Shown in pieces: positions 1 to 10,821 of a stretch of 64,000 nt of DNA. Positions within the stretch are counted from its first letter, which is position 1. The number at the start of each line of letters is the position of its first letter. A program made the position numbers and the translations under genes. The notes under the pieces are model-generated. The model was not told where the DNA came from and did no database searches. It saw nothing but the letters and a program-made list of their open reading frames with translations. The DNA comes from Macrotis lagotis (taxonomy: Eukaryota > Chordata > Mammalia > Peramelemorphia > Peramelidae): the NCBI RefSeq assembly GCF_037893015.1, contig NC_133665.1, positions 20,311,207-20,375,206 of the forward strand, written 5' to 3'.

Positions 1-690
1 TGCAGAATTTTAAAATTGTCCCTGATTATTGCACTGGATGGATTGAGCAACTCCATTAAGGTTGATCATCACCCCTATGTTGCTTACAGTGTACAATGTT
101 CTTCTGATTCTGCTCATCTCACTCAGCAACAGTTCATCCAGGTCTTTCCAGGCTTCTCTGAAAATCCCATCCCTCCTGGTTTCTAATAGAACAGTAGCAT
201 TCCATAGCCTACATATGCCACAACTTGTTCAGCCATTCCTGTATTGATGTATATTCACTCAATTTCCAGTTCTTTGCTACCACAAACAGGGCTGCTATGA
301 ATATTTTTGTACAAATGATGTTTTTACCCTTTTTCATGATCTCTTCAGGGTATAGACCCAGTAGTGGTATTGCTGGATTAAAGGGTATGCACATTTGTAT
401 TTCCCTTTGGGCGTAATTCTAAAGGTTGGATGAGTTCACAGTTCCACCAACAATGTATTAGTGGCCTAGATTTCCCACATCCCTTCCAACATTGATCATT
501 GTCCTTTCTGGTCATATTGGCCAATCTGAGAGGTATGAGGTGGTACCTCAGAGCTGCTTTGATTTGCATTTCTCTAGTCACTGATGATTTAGAACAATTT
601 TTCATACAACTATGGATTGCTTTGATTTCCTCATCTGTAAATTGCCTTTACATATCCTTTGACCATTTGTCAATTGAGGAATGGCTTGAA
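1..690 (-). mobile_element. L1 LINE, ORF2 C-terminus and 3' end, antisense
   Basis: The minus strand encodes decayed L1 ORF2 C-terminal sequence. The Cys/Trp-rich motif CWKGCG...HCWWNCELIQPL lies near 400-560 and FNPAIPLLGLYPEE followed by an IFIAALFVV stretch lies near 215-390. This region follows the reverse transcriptase in mammalian L1. The element runs off the left edge of the window and breaks into several frames, so it is a dead, 5'-truncated copy. Its 3' part (1-200) matches the L1 tails at 1816-2350 and 62054-62654, so all three belong to one subfamily. Confidence 0.85.
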
Positions 691-1319
691 AAAATATTTT
701 TAAAAAATACTTGGCACAATACTTACCATGTAACAGGCACCAATAAATTGTTTTTGCCTTTCTTTCTCTCTTTCTTTCCTCTTCATTTCCCTTCCACTCC
801 AAACTGATTCAGAATCACAAAGGGTAATATAACTGTAAGAATTATTATAAGTAGATCTGCTACCCCTAATATTGCCCTATTCTGATGATTCATTATGGCA
901 TAGGAGTGCCCCCAGGTTCTTGTAGACTATAATAGCAAAGCAGAAGCTCTGGAAGTCCTTACTAAACTGGAAACATTTGAAATAAAACCCAGTCTATCTA
1001 AATTCAGATATATGGGCCTCCAAGGGATGATTCTTTTGGTCATCATAAATTCACAAAGGTGGTCTCCTAAAACAGAAAGGGTTATGATATGTGTCAGTGA
1101 AAACTACTGCCATATTTTTTGCTTCTTAGAGAATTCTAGAACAGTTGAGTGAGACTATGTTTGTAAAAAACAAGGCTGAAGATATGGCAGACTTTGATTC
1201 ATTTACTTAGGATTCTTTAGGTGAAATTTTCTCTATAAGAGTAGATACTGACAAGTACGTTTAGAGCAGAAAAGATGGAAAGATGGGGAAACTAAAAGTT
1301 TAATTCTTTTTTTTTTGGA
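691..1319. other. Mostly unique sequence
   Basis: About 65 bases at the left resemble the tail of a MIR or L2 element (a 'tacttggcacaatactta' stretch). The rest shows no coding pattern, RNA gene or repeat that I recognise. Confidence 0.4.
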
Positions 1320-1799
1320 GGGGGGGTGTTCTAATTTTCCCACTTAATAGTATTTTATATTTTCCAATTACATGTAAAAATAGTTTTAAACTTTTTTTTT
1401 GTTTTTTGTTTTTATTTTTTTGCTAGGCAATGTGGTTAAGTGGATTGCCCAAGGCCACAAAGCTAGGTAATTATTAAGTGTTTGAGGCCGGATTTGAACT
1501 CAGGTACTCCTGATTTCAGGGCCGGTGTTCTATCCACTGTGCTACCTAGCTGTCCCTAACATTTGTTTTTATAAGATTTTTGTTCCAAATTTTTCTCTCC
1601 ACTCCCTTATCTTACCCCTACCCAAGAGAGCTAGTAATATGCTAGATTTTATGTGTATAGTCATGATAAACATATTTCTGCGTTAGGTGTGTTGTGAAAG
1701 AAGAATCATTAGAAAAGGGAAAAACCATGAGAAAGAAAATAAAAAACAAAGTGAAAATAGGTCTTTCTTTGGATGTGGATAGCACTTTTCATCAGAGTC
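1320..1799 (-). mobile_element. Older L1 3' UTR remnant, antisense, split by a SINE
   Basis: Sequence either side of the SINE at 1392-1557 is typical of the antisense 3' UTR of marsupial L1: 'tccaattacatgtaaaaata' on the left and 'ggatgtggatagcac' on the right. The same order is seen at 10650-11215. It is more diverged than the neighbouring L1 tail at 1816-2350, so it is probably older. Confidence 0.6.
1392..1557 (-). mobile_element. Short tRNA-type SINE (WSINE1/MAR1 type), antisense
   Basis: A poly-T tract (the antisense A tail) is followed by the full SINE body, ending at 'gctacctagctgtccc', the reverse complement of the SINE start. The length and order match the other short SINEs in the window. 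It sits inside an older L1 remnant. Confidence 0.85.
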
Positions 1800-1815
1800 T
1801 ATAAGTTTAATTCTT

Positions 1816-2350
1816 TTTTTATCTTACAGGAAATTTCTTTTTTTTTTAATTAAAGATTTTATTTATTTTCAGTTTTACAATTTTCCCCCCAATCTTACTT
1901 CCCTCCCTCCACCTCCCTGACAAAGCAATTTGTCAGTCTTTACTTTGTTTTCATGTTGTACATTGATCCAAATTGAGTGTGATGAGAGAGAAATCATATC
2001 CTTAAGGAAGAAAGAAAAAAGTATAAGAGATAACAAGACCAGACAATAAGATATCTGTTTTTTTTCCTAAATTAAAGGGAATAGTCCTTGAACTTTGTTC
2101 AAACTCCATGGTCCTTTCTCTGGATACAGATGGTATTCTCTGTTGCAGACAGCTCAAAATTATCCCTGATTTTTGCACTGATGGAATGAGCAAGTCCATC
2201 AAGGTTGATCATTGTCCCCATACTGCTGTTAGGGTGTACAGTGTTTTTCTGGTTCTGCTCATCTCACTCAGCATCAGTTCATGCAAATCCCTCCACACTT
2301 CCCTGATTTCCCATCCCTCCTGGTTTCTAATAGAACAATAGTGTTCCATG
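1816..2350 (-). mobile_element. 5'-truncated L1 3' end with target-site duplication
   Basis: The direct repeat TATAAGTTTAATTCTT flanks the element at 1800-1815 and 2351-2366, marking target-primed insertion. The body is the L1 3' end shared with 62054-62654. On the sense strand there are two A tracts separated by about 17 bases (1816-1850), as if the transcript read past the first polyadenylation site. The copy is severely 5' truncated and non-coding. Confidence 0.85.
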
Positions 2351-2379
2351 TATAAGTTTAATTCTTAACCCTACTATTG

Positions 2380-2555
2380 AACTTAAAGTCAGGAAGATCT
2401 GAGTTAAAATCCAACTTTAGACATATTCTAGCTGTGTCATTTAATCTTTGTTTGCCTCAGTTCCCTCATTTTAAAATGATTGTAATAATTGTAAAACAAT
2501 ACTTCACAGGTTCTGACACATAGTAAATACTATATATTGTTAGCTATTATTAATG
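2380..2555 (+). mobile_element. MIR-type CORE-SINE
   Basis: The order is a tRNA-related head with 'agatctgagttaaaatcc', a CORE-like 'tttgcctcagttccctcatt', and the typical end 'agtaaatactatatattg...ttagctattatt'. It is well diverged, as expected of an old therian MIR. Confidence 0.75.
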
Positions 2556-2759
2556 AACTCCTCAGAATTCACACTTTTCTATTGACAAAAAGGATGGTGA
2601 TAGTTTCCCATCTGGTCCTTAGTTTCCTCATCCTATTAGAATGAAGCTGTTGGACTAAATTAATTTAAAAGTTCTTTCTAACTCAATCTATGATGTGGTT
2701 ACTGCTATTCACAGGGTTACCTTGAGGATGAATTGGATATAATTGGATATAATAATTGT

Positions 2760-2815
2760 ATATAAGTTTATGTGTGTGCATGTGTGTGTATGTGCATGTG
2801 TATTTGTGTGTGTGA
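2760..2815. repeat. Imperfect TG repeat
   Basis: Alternating TG/TA dinucleotides with several interruptions. Confidence 0.7.
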
Positions 2816-2849
2816 ATTGCTTGTAGCTTCTTGATCTAAAATATTATAT

Positions 2850-2945
2850 ATTTTTTGAATTATAAAGATTTCATTTTGAGTTTTACAATTTTTCCCCTAA
2901 TCTTACTTCCTTTCCCCCATCCCCCACAGAAGGCAATTTGCCAGT
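2850..2945 (-). mobile_element. Very short L1 tail fragment, antisense
   Basis: About 95 bases match the terminal part of the L1 tails at 1850-1950 and 62110-62200 ('gagttttacaatttttcccc', 'aatcttacttcc', then 'ggcaatttgccagt'). This is a strongly 5'-truncated insertion. Confidence 0.65.
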
Positions 2946-3308
2946 TAAAGTATTAAATATTAAAAATGACTAGGTACAAACATTTTCCTTTGACTATTTT
3001 GTAGCATGGGAAGGGTACCACCCCCAAATTACCCCCCAAAATAATAGTGAGTGAAGTCAACATTTTTACATCACAACACAAAGGGCCTCTTTGTTTTAGA
3101 ATTCTGATTTCTTTCATTTAAATTCTGAGGCCTCACCCTGTACCCTCCTGTCCTAAAGATTCCATTGAAATGAAGCACCACAGAGGAAATATTGCCTCAA
3201 GCCTACTCAGTCTTTTCAATCTGAATTCAAACAGGTAATTTCAGGCACAGGTTCCTTTTGTATACTGGAACATTTTTTTTGTATGTGTGTATATAGATCC
3301 TCTTTATA

Positions 3309-3356
<48 letters not shown>

Positions 3357-3499
3357 AATTCAGTTTCTCTGAATTACACACATATATACACACATACACA
3401 TATATTTATACACACATACATATATATGGAAAATACATGGAAATATATGTATATATGTATGTGTGTGTGTGTTTATGTAACTCAGAGAAGACTAGCATC
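2946..3499. repeat. Unique sequence followed by TA and CA/TA simple repeats
   Basis: 2946-3300 shows no recognised feature. 3303-3352 is an almost pure TA run, and 3365-3475 is mixed CA, TA and TG repeat with a short unique spacer. Confidence 0.7.
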
Positions 3500-4020
3500 T
3501 TTGCTGTGAGTTTGCCAAGTCATTTTCAAAACTGCTCATCCACCTGTCACTCAATTCTCACCTGTTGCTCCAAGAAACCCTTCCCATGCTACAAGATAAT
3601 CAAATTTAAAATGTTTATACCTTCTCATTCTTAATATATAGGTCAAGAAACACAGTGGTCATACCCTGGTAAAACCATCTTGACAGACAAGCTAACCCAG
3701 GTTGAGAGCAAACTATGATCTTCAAACCCATCAGTGAGTTAGGGGAATATTTACCCCCCAAAATGTGAAAATTTACCCCAGTGGAATGGGTAGAGGAGAA
3801 CAATTTGTCCCAATAGCCCTGAAGGAAGTTGAAGGAGCTGCTTTGGAGCAATTAAAATTTAGTCATTAAAGATGGCAAGATCACCCACTTCATCCCAGAC
3901 CATTGTTAGTTACCCAAACTTATGAACTGCCACTTCAATGCCTCAGGAAGAGAATATGAGAATGGTGACTGTACACTCTGTCTCACTTAGATTCAGTTTA
4001 TGAATATGGGATCCCTATTG
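3500..4020 (+). mobile_element. Family X interspersed repeat
   Basis: It aligns by eye over about 400 bases with 16960-17415. Shared landmarks in the same order are 'tcaaacccatca', 'gttaggg', 'tcccaat', 'gaagatg', 'atcaccca' and a terminal 'gtctcacttagattca'. Related 3' parts occur in antisense at 14285-14640 and 51306-51720. The family is a marsupial SINE or LINE tail; I cannot name it with certainty. Confidence 0.65.
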
Positions 4021-4649
4021 GTGAAAACCATAATAACATGGATCCCTTAAGCAGTGAAAGATGTGATGTAAGTTTCCTAGCAAATGTCTCTAGCAGAAAA
4101 GGTCATGAATAATGTGGGTTTCCCAGAAAAAGTTTCTGTAAGTGAAAGTCATAATAACAATATGGAATCCCTCTCAATGAATAATGTAAATCAAGATTAA
4201 TATAAGCTAAAAGAAGGCACACAGACTGAATATGCATAGTCTATAGCCTTGAAAATTTGGAACTTTAGCCAAAACAGAACTAATAGAACGCCCAGGTGTC
4301 TGGGGTCCCAAGAACAGTGATGAGTAGAGTAAAACCAAAAATATCAGCCACTCTGCACTAATATATGTTTTAACTCCTCCCTTTGTCTGATTTCTATAAT
4401 GACCACAGGAGCTTTGGGGGGGTGTCTTTGCAGGAATTCCAATATGTTGTCTAGACTGCCCCATTATGAGTATCCTACTTTGATTCTGAAACTCCTTATA
4501 TAATCAGTCTGGAGTTCCTCAGACTCTTTCTTCAGAATTTAACTGAATTCCTTCTTTGGGGGAGAGAGGAGTCTTGAATATTTCACTGAGGGGGATTTTC
4601 AGGCAAGACAATCTATAAATCAAAATATCAACCTGAAATGTTCTCTTAG
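4020..4649 (+). mobile_element. Possible LTR-like fossil
   Basis: The stretch has repeated 'gtgaaa...cataataaca...ggatccct' units (about 4010-4175) and a TATA-like 'cttatataatc' near 4496, followed by pyrimidine-rich sequence. This resembles a solo LTR with enhancer repeats. No internal viral genes adjoin it, and I could not fix its ends or family. It is old and broken. Confidence 0.3.
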
Positions 4650-4662
4650 AAGATAAAGGATA

Positions 4663-4684
4663 GGATGGAGCCAAGATGGCAGTG
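4663..4684 (+). promoter_or_regulatory. L1-type 5' end with YY1-like site (copy A)
   Basis: AAGATGGC at 4673-4680 matches the YY1 site that positions transcription starts at the 5' end of placental L1. The same motif opens copy B (reverse complement at 9953-9960), and AAGATGG opens copy C (47071-47077) and copy D (27117-27123). That the site works in marsupial HAL1 is inferred from conservation. Confidence 0.6.
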
Positions 4685-6985
4685 TAGAGGCTGAAATTCC
4701 CAGAAGCTCTTCCCCTGCCCCAAACTCCAAAAACCATAAAATTATGACTCTAACCAAACTCTAGAGGGGCAGAACCCACAGAAAGACTGAGTGAAGCAAT
4801 TCTCCACTCCCAAACAACTTCATAGATCCATGGGAAAAGTCTATTCCACTGGGACTGGGACAGGAAAATTCACAGCTCAGCCTGGGGCACAGTTGCACCA
4901 GAGCAGACCAGTTCCAGTCTTCCAGGAACAGCCTGTGGGGCACCTGGATCCTTGGGAGCACCTGGGTCCTTGACAGTGGGAGCAGTTTCCAGATCTCTTG
5001 ACCCAGGAATCACCAGGGTTAGTTTGGAGGGTTAATGGGATGACTCTGCTACACCAGAGTGAACAGGGACTCCAAGCCAGTGCCAACCTCAGGGCTGCCC
5101 CACTCTAGGAACCTATGGAATTACCCAAAAGCTACTTCCAGAGCAATCAGTCTGCAGATGGTAAGGGAGTGGGGAGAGACTGCAGAAATCTCTCTGATAT
5201 CCCTGGGGCAGTACTCTGCTGCTTTGCCCATACTCAGATCCAGGTCACAGTCTGGTCCCCCATACTACCATAGAGGAGCAGGGACCCTTTTCACAACTCC
5301 AGGGCAGAAGGGAGTGTTTGTGATCATCCACAGATTAGAGTACAGGTGAGGAGAGCAGTCAGAGTTTCTCATAAAACTTTGGAAGTTACAGACTGGGGAA
5401 ATGAATAAATAACAACAAAAAAAGAATCTGACCATAGACAATTACTTTGGTCCTATGGAGAATCAAAATATATACTCAGACAATGACAAAGTCAAAGCTT
5501 CTACATCTAAAGTCTCTGAGTAAAATAGGAATTGGTCTTAGGTTATGGAAGAGCTCAAAAAAGACTTTGAAAATCAAGTAAGTGAGGTAGAGGAAAAATT
5601 AGGAAGAGAAATGAGAGCAATGCAAATAAATCATGAAAACCAAGCCAGCAACTTGATGAAGGAGATACAAAAAAAAATCAAAGAAAAATAACATGTTAAA
5701 AACCAGCTTAGGTCAAATGGAAAACACAGTCCAAAAAAGTCAATGAGGAGAAAAATATCTTAAAAAGCAGAAGTGATCAGTTGGAAAAGGAGATAAAAAA
5801 ACTCTGAAGAAAATAATTCCTTCAAATGTAGAATGGAACAAAAGGAAGCTGATGACTTTGTGAGAAATCAAGAAAAAATAAAACAAAACTAAAAGAATGA
5901 AAAACTAGAAGAAAATGTGAAATATCTCATTGGAAAATCAACTGATCTGGAAAACAGAAACAGGAGAAGTCATTTAAAAATTATTGGGCTACCTGAAGGT
6001 CATGACCAGGAAAAGAATCTAGACCTCATTTTAAAAGAAATAATACAGCAAAATTGCCCTGAGATCCTAGAATTAGAGGGATAAATATATCAATTACTCT
6101 CCCAGGAATTTTATATCCAGATTCCAAAACTCCCAAGTCAAAGAGGAATTACTACAAGCAGCCAGAAAGAAACAATTCTATTTTCATGGTGCTAGAGTCA
6201 GGATTACACAGGATTTGTCAGCATCTACATTAAGGGCTCATAAGACTTGAAATATGATATTCTAGAAGGCTAAAGAGCTTGGACATTCAATGAAACAGGG
6301 AACTTTCAAACTTTTCTGTTGAAATGGTTTGGTCTTCCAGTACAGGACTCAGGTGAAGCACAGAGAGGGTGAGGACTTAATGATGTTGAACTGTGTGCAT
6401 TTCTGCACGGTAAGATGATAATGATAACTCATATGAATCTTTTCATTTATAGGAATAGTTAGAAGGAGCATAAAAGGAATGTACTTGGAGAAAGGGAAAA
6501 AAGAGCTACAATGAGCTAAAATATCTCATGTAAAAGAGTCAAGTAAAAGCTTTTGCAATGGAGTGGAAGGGAGAAGGTGAGGAGGAATGAATGAGCCTTC
6601 ATTCTTATCAGAAATGGATCATTGAGGAAAAATAACATAAAATAGGGTATAGATTTCTATCTTACCCTAGAGGAAAAAGGAGAATCAAGGGATGAGAGAA
6701 GGGGAACAGGGGGAGGGGAGAGGAATATAGGTGATAGAAGAGAGGGAAGATTGTGGGAGGGGGGTGGTCAGATGCAACACACTTCTTTTTTTTTAATATT
6801 TACTTTATTTTTTTATTCTCATTTTGTACAAATGTTTTTTTTACATTAATAAAATATTCTTGTTTAAGAGTAAACAAAATACCCCTCCCCCATGAATATA
6901 GACTTGCTTGGGCGATAAAGTAAAGGGGAGAGAAAAAAATTAAAATTAAAAATTTTTTAAAAAAAAATAATAGTAATAATTGTAG

Positions 6986-7140
6986 GTATGGCCAGGTGGC
7001 GCAATGAATGAAGCACAAGTCCTGGTGCCACGAGCACCCAAGCCCACATCCAGCCCCATAGACCCAACAATCACCCAGTCGTGTGATATGCAAGCCACCC
7101 GATCCCCACTGCCCTGCAAAAACCAAAAAGAAGGAAAAAG
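6986..7140 (+). mobile_element. GC-rich atypical short SINE 1
   Basis: The body follows the short SINE plan (GGCCAGGTGGCGCA head, CCCTGCAAAAACC end) but many T positions of the usual sequence are C and some A positions are G. The flanking 'aatagtaat' at about 6969 and 7161 may be its target-site duplication. Confidence 0.65.
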
Positions 7141-7174
7141 AAGACCCAAAATAAAATAAAATAGTAATCTTAGT

Positions 7175-7334
7175 AAGGGTGGCTGGGTGGCAGACAGAGC
7201 ATTGGCCCCTGAGCCAGGAGCACCCGGGTCCAAATCCCGCCTCAGACACCCAAAGATCACCCTGCTATGTGGCCCCAGGCAGGACACCCAGCCCCATTTG
7301 CCCTGCACCCTCCCCCAAATAATAAAAGTAAAAA
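7175..7334 (+). mobile_element. GC-rich atypical short SINE 2
   Basis: This is clearly a SINE ('gggtggctgggtggcagac', 'ggtccaaatcccgcctcaga'). Where typical copies read CACTTAATAATTACC it reads CACCCAAAGATCACC, and further on TT becomes CC several times. It shares this shift with the copy at 6986-7140 and partly with 7525-7674. Confidence 0.7.
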
Positions 7335-7524
7335 ATGTGCTTCAGTCTTTGTTCCAGCACCAACAACTCTGTCATGGGTGGATCACATTCTTTATGGTAA
7401 GTCCATCGCAAAAGTTGCTTCCATATTTTTCCAATGTTGCCATTGCTGATTGCAACTCCCTCCTTCCATATTTCTCCACTACCAAGTACGATATTTTCTC
7501 TCTCCTTTCACTCTGAATCTGCTG

Positions 7525-7674
7525 TAGGGTCGCTGAGTGGTGCAGCAGACAGATCCCTGGTCCTGGGGCCAAGAAGCCCTGAGCCCCCATACCACCCCCT
7601 AGGCCCAGAATCCACCTGGCCCTATGGTCCTGCACAGGCCTTCCAATCCCAGCCCCTTGCAAGAAGTAAAAAAG
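7525..7674 (+). mobile_element. GC-rich atypical short SINE 3
   Basis: The head 'gggtcgctgagtggtgcag' and the A-rich end with 'ccccttgcaagaa' identify a SINE. The middle is very C-rich and more diverged than in the two neighbouring copies. It interrupts the HAL1 copy B 3' region, whose sequence resumes on both sides. Confidence 0.6.
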
Positions 7675-8145
7675 AAAATGTGTTATATCTGACCACTCTC
7701 CCCCCCATGGTCCATCCTTTCCTCCTTTATTCACATCCCCATCCCTTCCCCCTGCCCCCCCTTCTTACTCCAGATGCCTATACCCCATTAAGTATATATG
7801 CTGTTTCCTCTCCTAGTCACCTCTGATGAGAGCAAAGGTTCCCTCATTCCCCCTTGCCTCCCCCCTTCCATATCATTGCAATAGCTCATTGTAATAAAAA
7901 AAAATCTTATTATATGAAATATCTTGGCCTATTCCCCCTCTCCTTTTTCTTTCGCCCATTACATTTCCCTTTTTTTCTATTGACTCCATTTTTACACCAT
8001 ATTTTATTTTCTAATTCAGCTTTCTCCTGTGCTTCAACTATAAAAGCTCCCTCTACCTGCTCTATTAACTGAGAAGGTTCATATGAGTATTATCAATATC
8101 ATTTTTCTATGCAGGAATACATGCAGTTCATCGTCATTAAGTCCC

Positions 8146-9262
8146 TCATATTTTCCCCCTCTCCTCCAATCTCCATGCTTCACCTGAGTCCTGTATCTGA
8201 ATATCAAACCTTCTGTTCAGCTCTGGCCATTCCAAAAGGAACCTTTGAAATTCCCCTGGTTCATTGAAAGTCCATCTTTTTCCCTGGAAGAGGACATTCA
8301 GCCTTGCTGGGTAGTTCATTCTTGGCTGCATTCTAAGCTCTTTTGCCTTCCGGTATATTATATTACAAGCCCTACGAGCTTCCAATGTAGTTGCTGCTAA
8401 GTCCTGTGTGATCTTGACTGCAGCTCCATGGTATTTGAACTGTGTCTTTCTGGCTGCTTGTAATATTTTCTCTTTGACTTGGGAGTTCTGGAACTTGGCT
8501 ATAATATTCCTAGGGGTTGGTTTTTTAGGATCTCTTTCTTGGGGGGGATTGGTGGATTCTCTCCATTTCTATTTTGCCCTCTGCTTCTAGAATATCAAGG
8601 CAATTTTCCTGTTGTAATTCTTTGAAAATGATGTCAAGGCTCTTTTCCTGATCATGACTTTCAGGTATTCCAATAATTTTTAAATTATCTTTCCTAAGTC
8701 TGTTTTCCATATCAGTTGTTTTTTCAATGAGATATTTCACATTTTCTTCTAATTTTTCATTTTTTTGGTTTTGAAGTATTGATTCCTGATTTCTGTTAAA
8801 TTCATCAATCTCCCTGAATTCTATTCTTTGTCTGAAGGATTTGTTCTCCTCAGAGAGTTTTCTTATCTCTTTTTCCATCTGGCCAATTTTGCTTTTTAAG
8901 GCATTCTTCTCCTCGATAACTTTTTGAACTGTTTTGTTCATTTGACCTAAGCTGGTTTTTAACATGCTATTTTCTTCAGCATTTTTTTTTTGGATTTCCT
9001 TGCCTAAGCTGCTGACTTCATTTTCATGTTTTTCCTGCATCTCTCTCCTTTCTTTTCCCAGTTTTTCTTCCAACTCCCTCATTTGATTTTCAAAGTCTTT
9101 TTTGAGCTCTGTCATAGCCTGAGCCCAATTTCTGTTTTTCTTGGAGTCTTTAGATGCAGGAGATTGTGCTTCCTCATCTTCAGACTGAGTATTTTGATCC
9201 TTCTTGGGCTCATATGCAAAATATTTCTCAATGGTCTTCCTCTTGTTTCTCAGCTTGCTCAT
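8146..9262 (-). CDS. HAL1 copy B ORF1 (L1 ORF1p-like), one apparent frameshift
   Basis: L1 ORF1 proteins are trimeric RNA-binding chaperones that coat LINE RNA in cytoplasmic particles. From the start at 9262 (MSKLRNKRK) the protein has a basic N-terminus, a long heptad-rich coiled coil (about residues 50-180), an RRM beginning near residue 190 with NLKIIGIPE, and a C-terminal domain (QPRMNYPARLNVLFQGKRW) near the end. The reading frame changes once, at a C-rich run close to 8530. Otherwise about 370 codons are open, slightly longer than placental L1 ORF1. I chose the MSK start because copy C has MSKQQKK at the equivalent place; an upstream in-frame ATG at 9355 would add 31 residues. Expression is not shown. 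Confidence 0.7.
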
Positions 9263-10344
9263 TTTCCCAGCCTGGGCCTGGTTTTGGGGTGCTTCCTGAG
9301 CTTTTGGGACACTCCCACAAGGCTGTGAGTGACCAGAAGCGCCCCCCTCTGCCATGGGGCTGAGGTGGGGGGTCTCTGCTGTTCTATGGGAGGGCCTAGA
9401 CTGGGATCAGGATCTGAATGTAGTCAGAACCCCAGAGTCCTGTTCCAAGGACAGAGGACAGAGCTCTGCAGTCTCTCTTCACTCCCCTCCCTCAGCTCAA
9501 TGGGCTCATGCCCTGGAGGCATCTGCTTACCAGCTCCACCTGCTTCTGTTTCTGGATCTGGGCCATGGAAAGACCAAGCAACTTGCTGTGTGCCCTGAGG
9601 GCTGGGCTCCACATGCTCCCTCTGGCAGAGTTCCCCTGCTGTTCCCCCACTTTTTGCCCGGTGCTCCTCGGGGTGCAGCTCAGGAGACTCCCCCGCTGCT
9701 GTGAGCCATGGCTCCCAGCGCCCTGGGGCTGCCTCCGGGAGGCTGAAGTTCTTTTGCTCTGGTGGGCCACCGCTCTGGTGGGCAGCCCCTCCAACCCCGG
9801 GGAGCAGAGCCTTTCTGCTCTTTTCCAGATTACCTTGAGTAGGAGAACTGCCTCAATGGGTGCCTTTGTGGGTTCTGTCTCTTGAAAGTTTAGTTAGAGT
9901 CCTTAGTTTCAAGTTTTATCACAGAGCACCTAAGACTGGATCACTTCTTGTCGCCATCTTGGCTCCACCCCCCCTGCAACACACTTCTGAAAAGAGTCAG
10001 GGTGAATAGAATAAATAGCAGTGGGGAGGAATAGAAGGGAGAGAACACAGTTAACAATAGCAACTGGGGGAAAAATATTGAAGTAACTTGTCTGATAGAC
10101 TTATGATAAAGAATGCAACCCATCCCAGAGACAGAGCCAATGGTGTCTGAACACAGACTGAAGTACACTTCTCTTCTCTTTTCTCTATTCTCTTATTTCA
10201 TTTCTTTTGAGGTTTCTATATGTTTTTTTTGGGGTGGGGGGTTTATGTTTGCTTCTTACAACAAGATTATTGTAGTAATGTGACAATAAATCACTTAAAC
10301 AAATAATTGAATAAATAAATTAAAGTATAAAAAGATAAAGGATA

Positions 10345-10645
10345 AACAACTATATATCCACTAATATATTTATGCAGATACATTTTTGTATATGTCTATG
10401 AAGATATATAAATACATATATGTATATGTATAAATATATATGAAATTCAATCTAAGGGGTCTGATACCCATCTAAACTGGACTGAGATGTTTAAAATAAT
10501 CTATTAGATAGTCCCATTGCATGGTCCTGGGGATTGTTTTAGGGTAAGGCTCCATTGCATTGCAAGTTGCAAGAATTTCCTACTCAGTGTGAAGTCTTAT
10601 GATCTGTGTTAATAAGTTGGTTCATGAGGCTAGTCTACAAAAATA
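10345..10645. other. No recognised feature
   Basis: AT-rich sequence with an imperfect TA/CATA patch near 10380-10440. I see no coding or RNA signal. Confidence 0.4.
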
Positions 10646-10649
10646 GAGA

Positions 10650-10773
10650 TTTTATTTTGCTTTAGTTTTTTGAATATTATTTTTTTTCAGTTGAATATAA
10701 AGATGTTTTTCAGTTTTCATCCTTTGGCAAGCTTTTGAGTTCCACAATTTTTTATCCCTCATACCTCTCAGAA

Positions 10774-10821
<48 letters not shown>

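Larger units (their letters stand above)
6787..9974 (-). mobile_element. HAL1 copy B, antisense, inserted in copy A
   Basis: TGCAACACACTTCT flanks it at 6773-6786 and 9975-9988. On the minus strand it begins GGTGGAGCCAAGATGGCG, has a GC-rich 5' UTR (9974 to ~9263), ORF1 (9262-8146), a purine-rich 3' region and an A-rich tail at 6787. The 3' region aligns with copies A and C but carries three GC-rich SINEs. ORF2 is absent. Its ORF1 is the best preserved of the four copies, consistent with it being among the youngest. Confidence 0.88.
4663..10331 (+). mobile_element. HAL1 (half-L1) copy A, split by copy B
   Basis: The element begins GGATGGAGCCAAGATGGC and is flanked by AAGATAAAGGATA at 4650-4662 and 10332-10344. 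Its order is a 5' UTR (4663 to ~5400), a decayed L1-type ORF1 (~5400-6370) and a 3' region (6370-6786, resuming 9989-10331). No ORF2 lies between ORF1 and the 3' region. This is the HAL1 plan: an L1 derivative that keeps ORF1 and depends on ORF2 protein supplied elsewhere. Without the insertion it is about 2.5 kb. ORF1 has many stops and frame changes. It predates copy B, which interrupts it. Confidence 0.85.

Noticed and set aside
6800-7308. 149- and 120-codon frames on the minus strand
   Set aside because: They run through the HAL1 copy B tail and two GC-rich SINEs; no protein family is recognisable.
9329-9885. Overlapping plus-strand frames of 89-125 codons in a GC-rich patch
   Set aside because: They lie antisense to the HAL1 copy B 5' UTR, where GC-rich sequence keeps frames open by chance.
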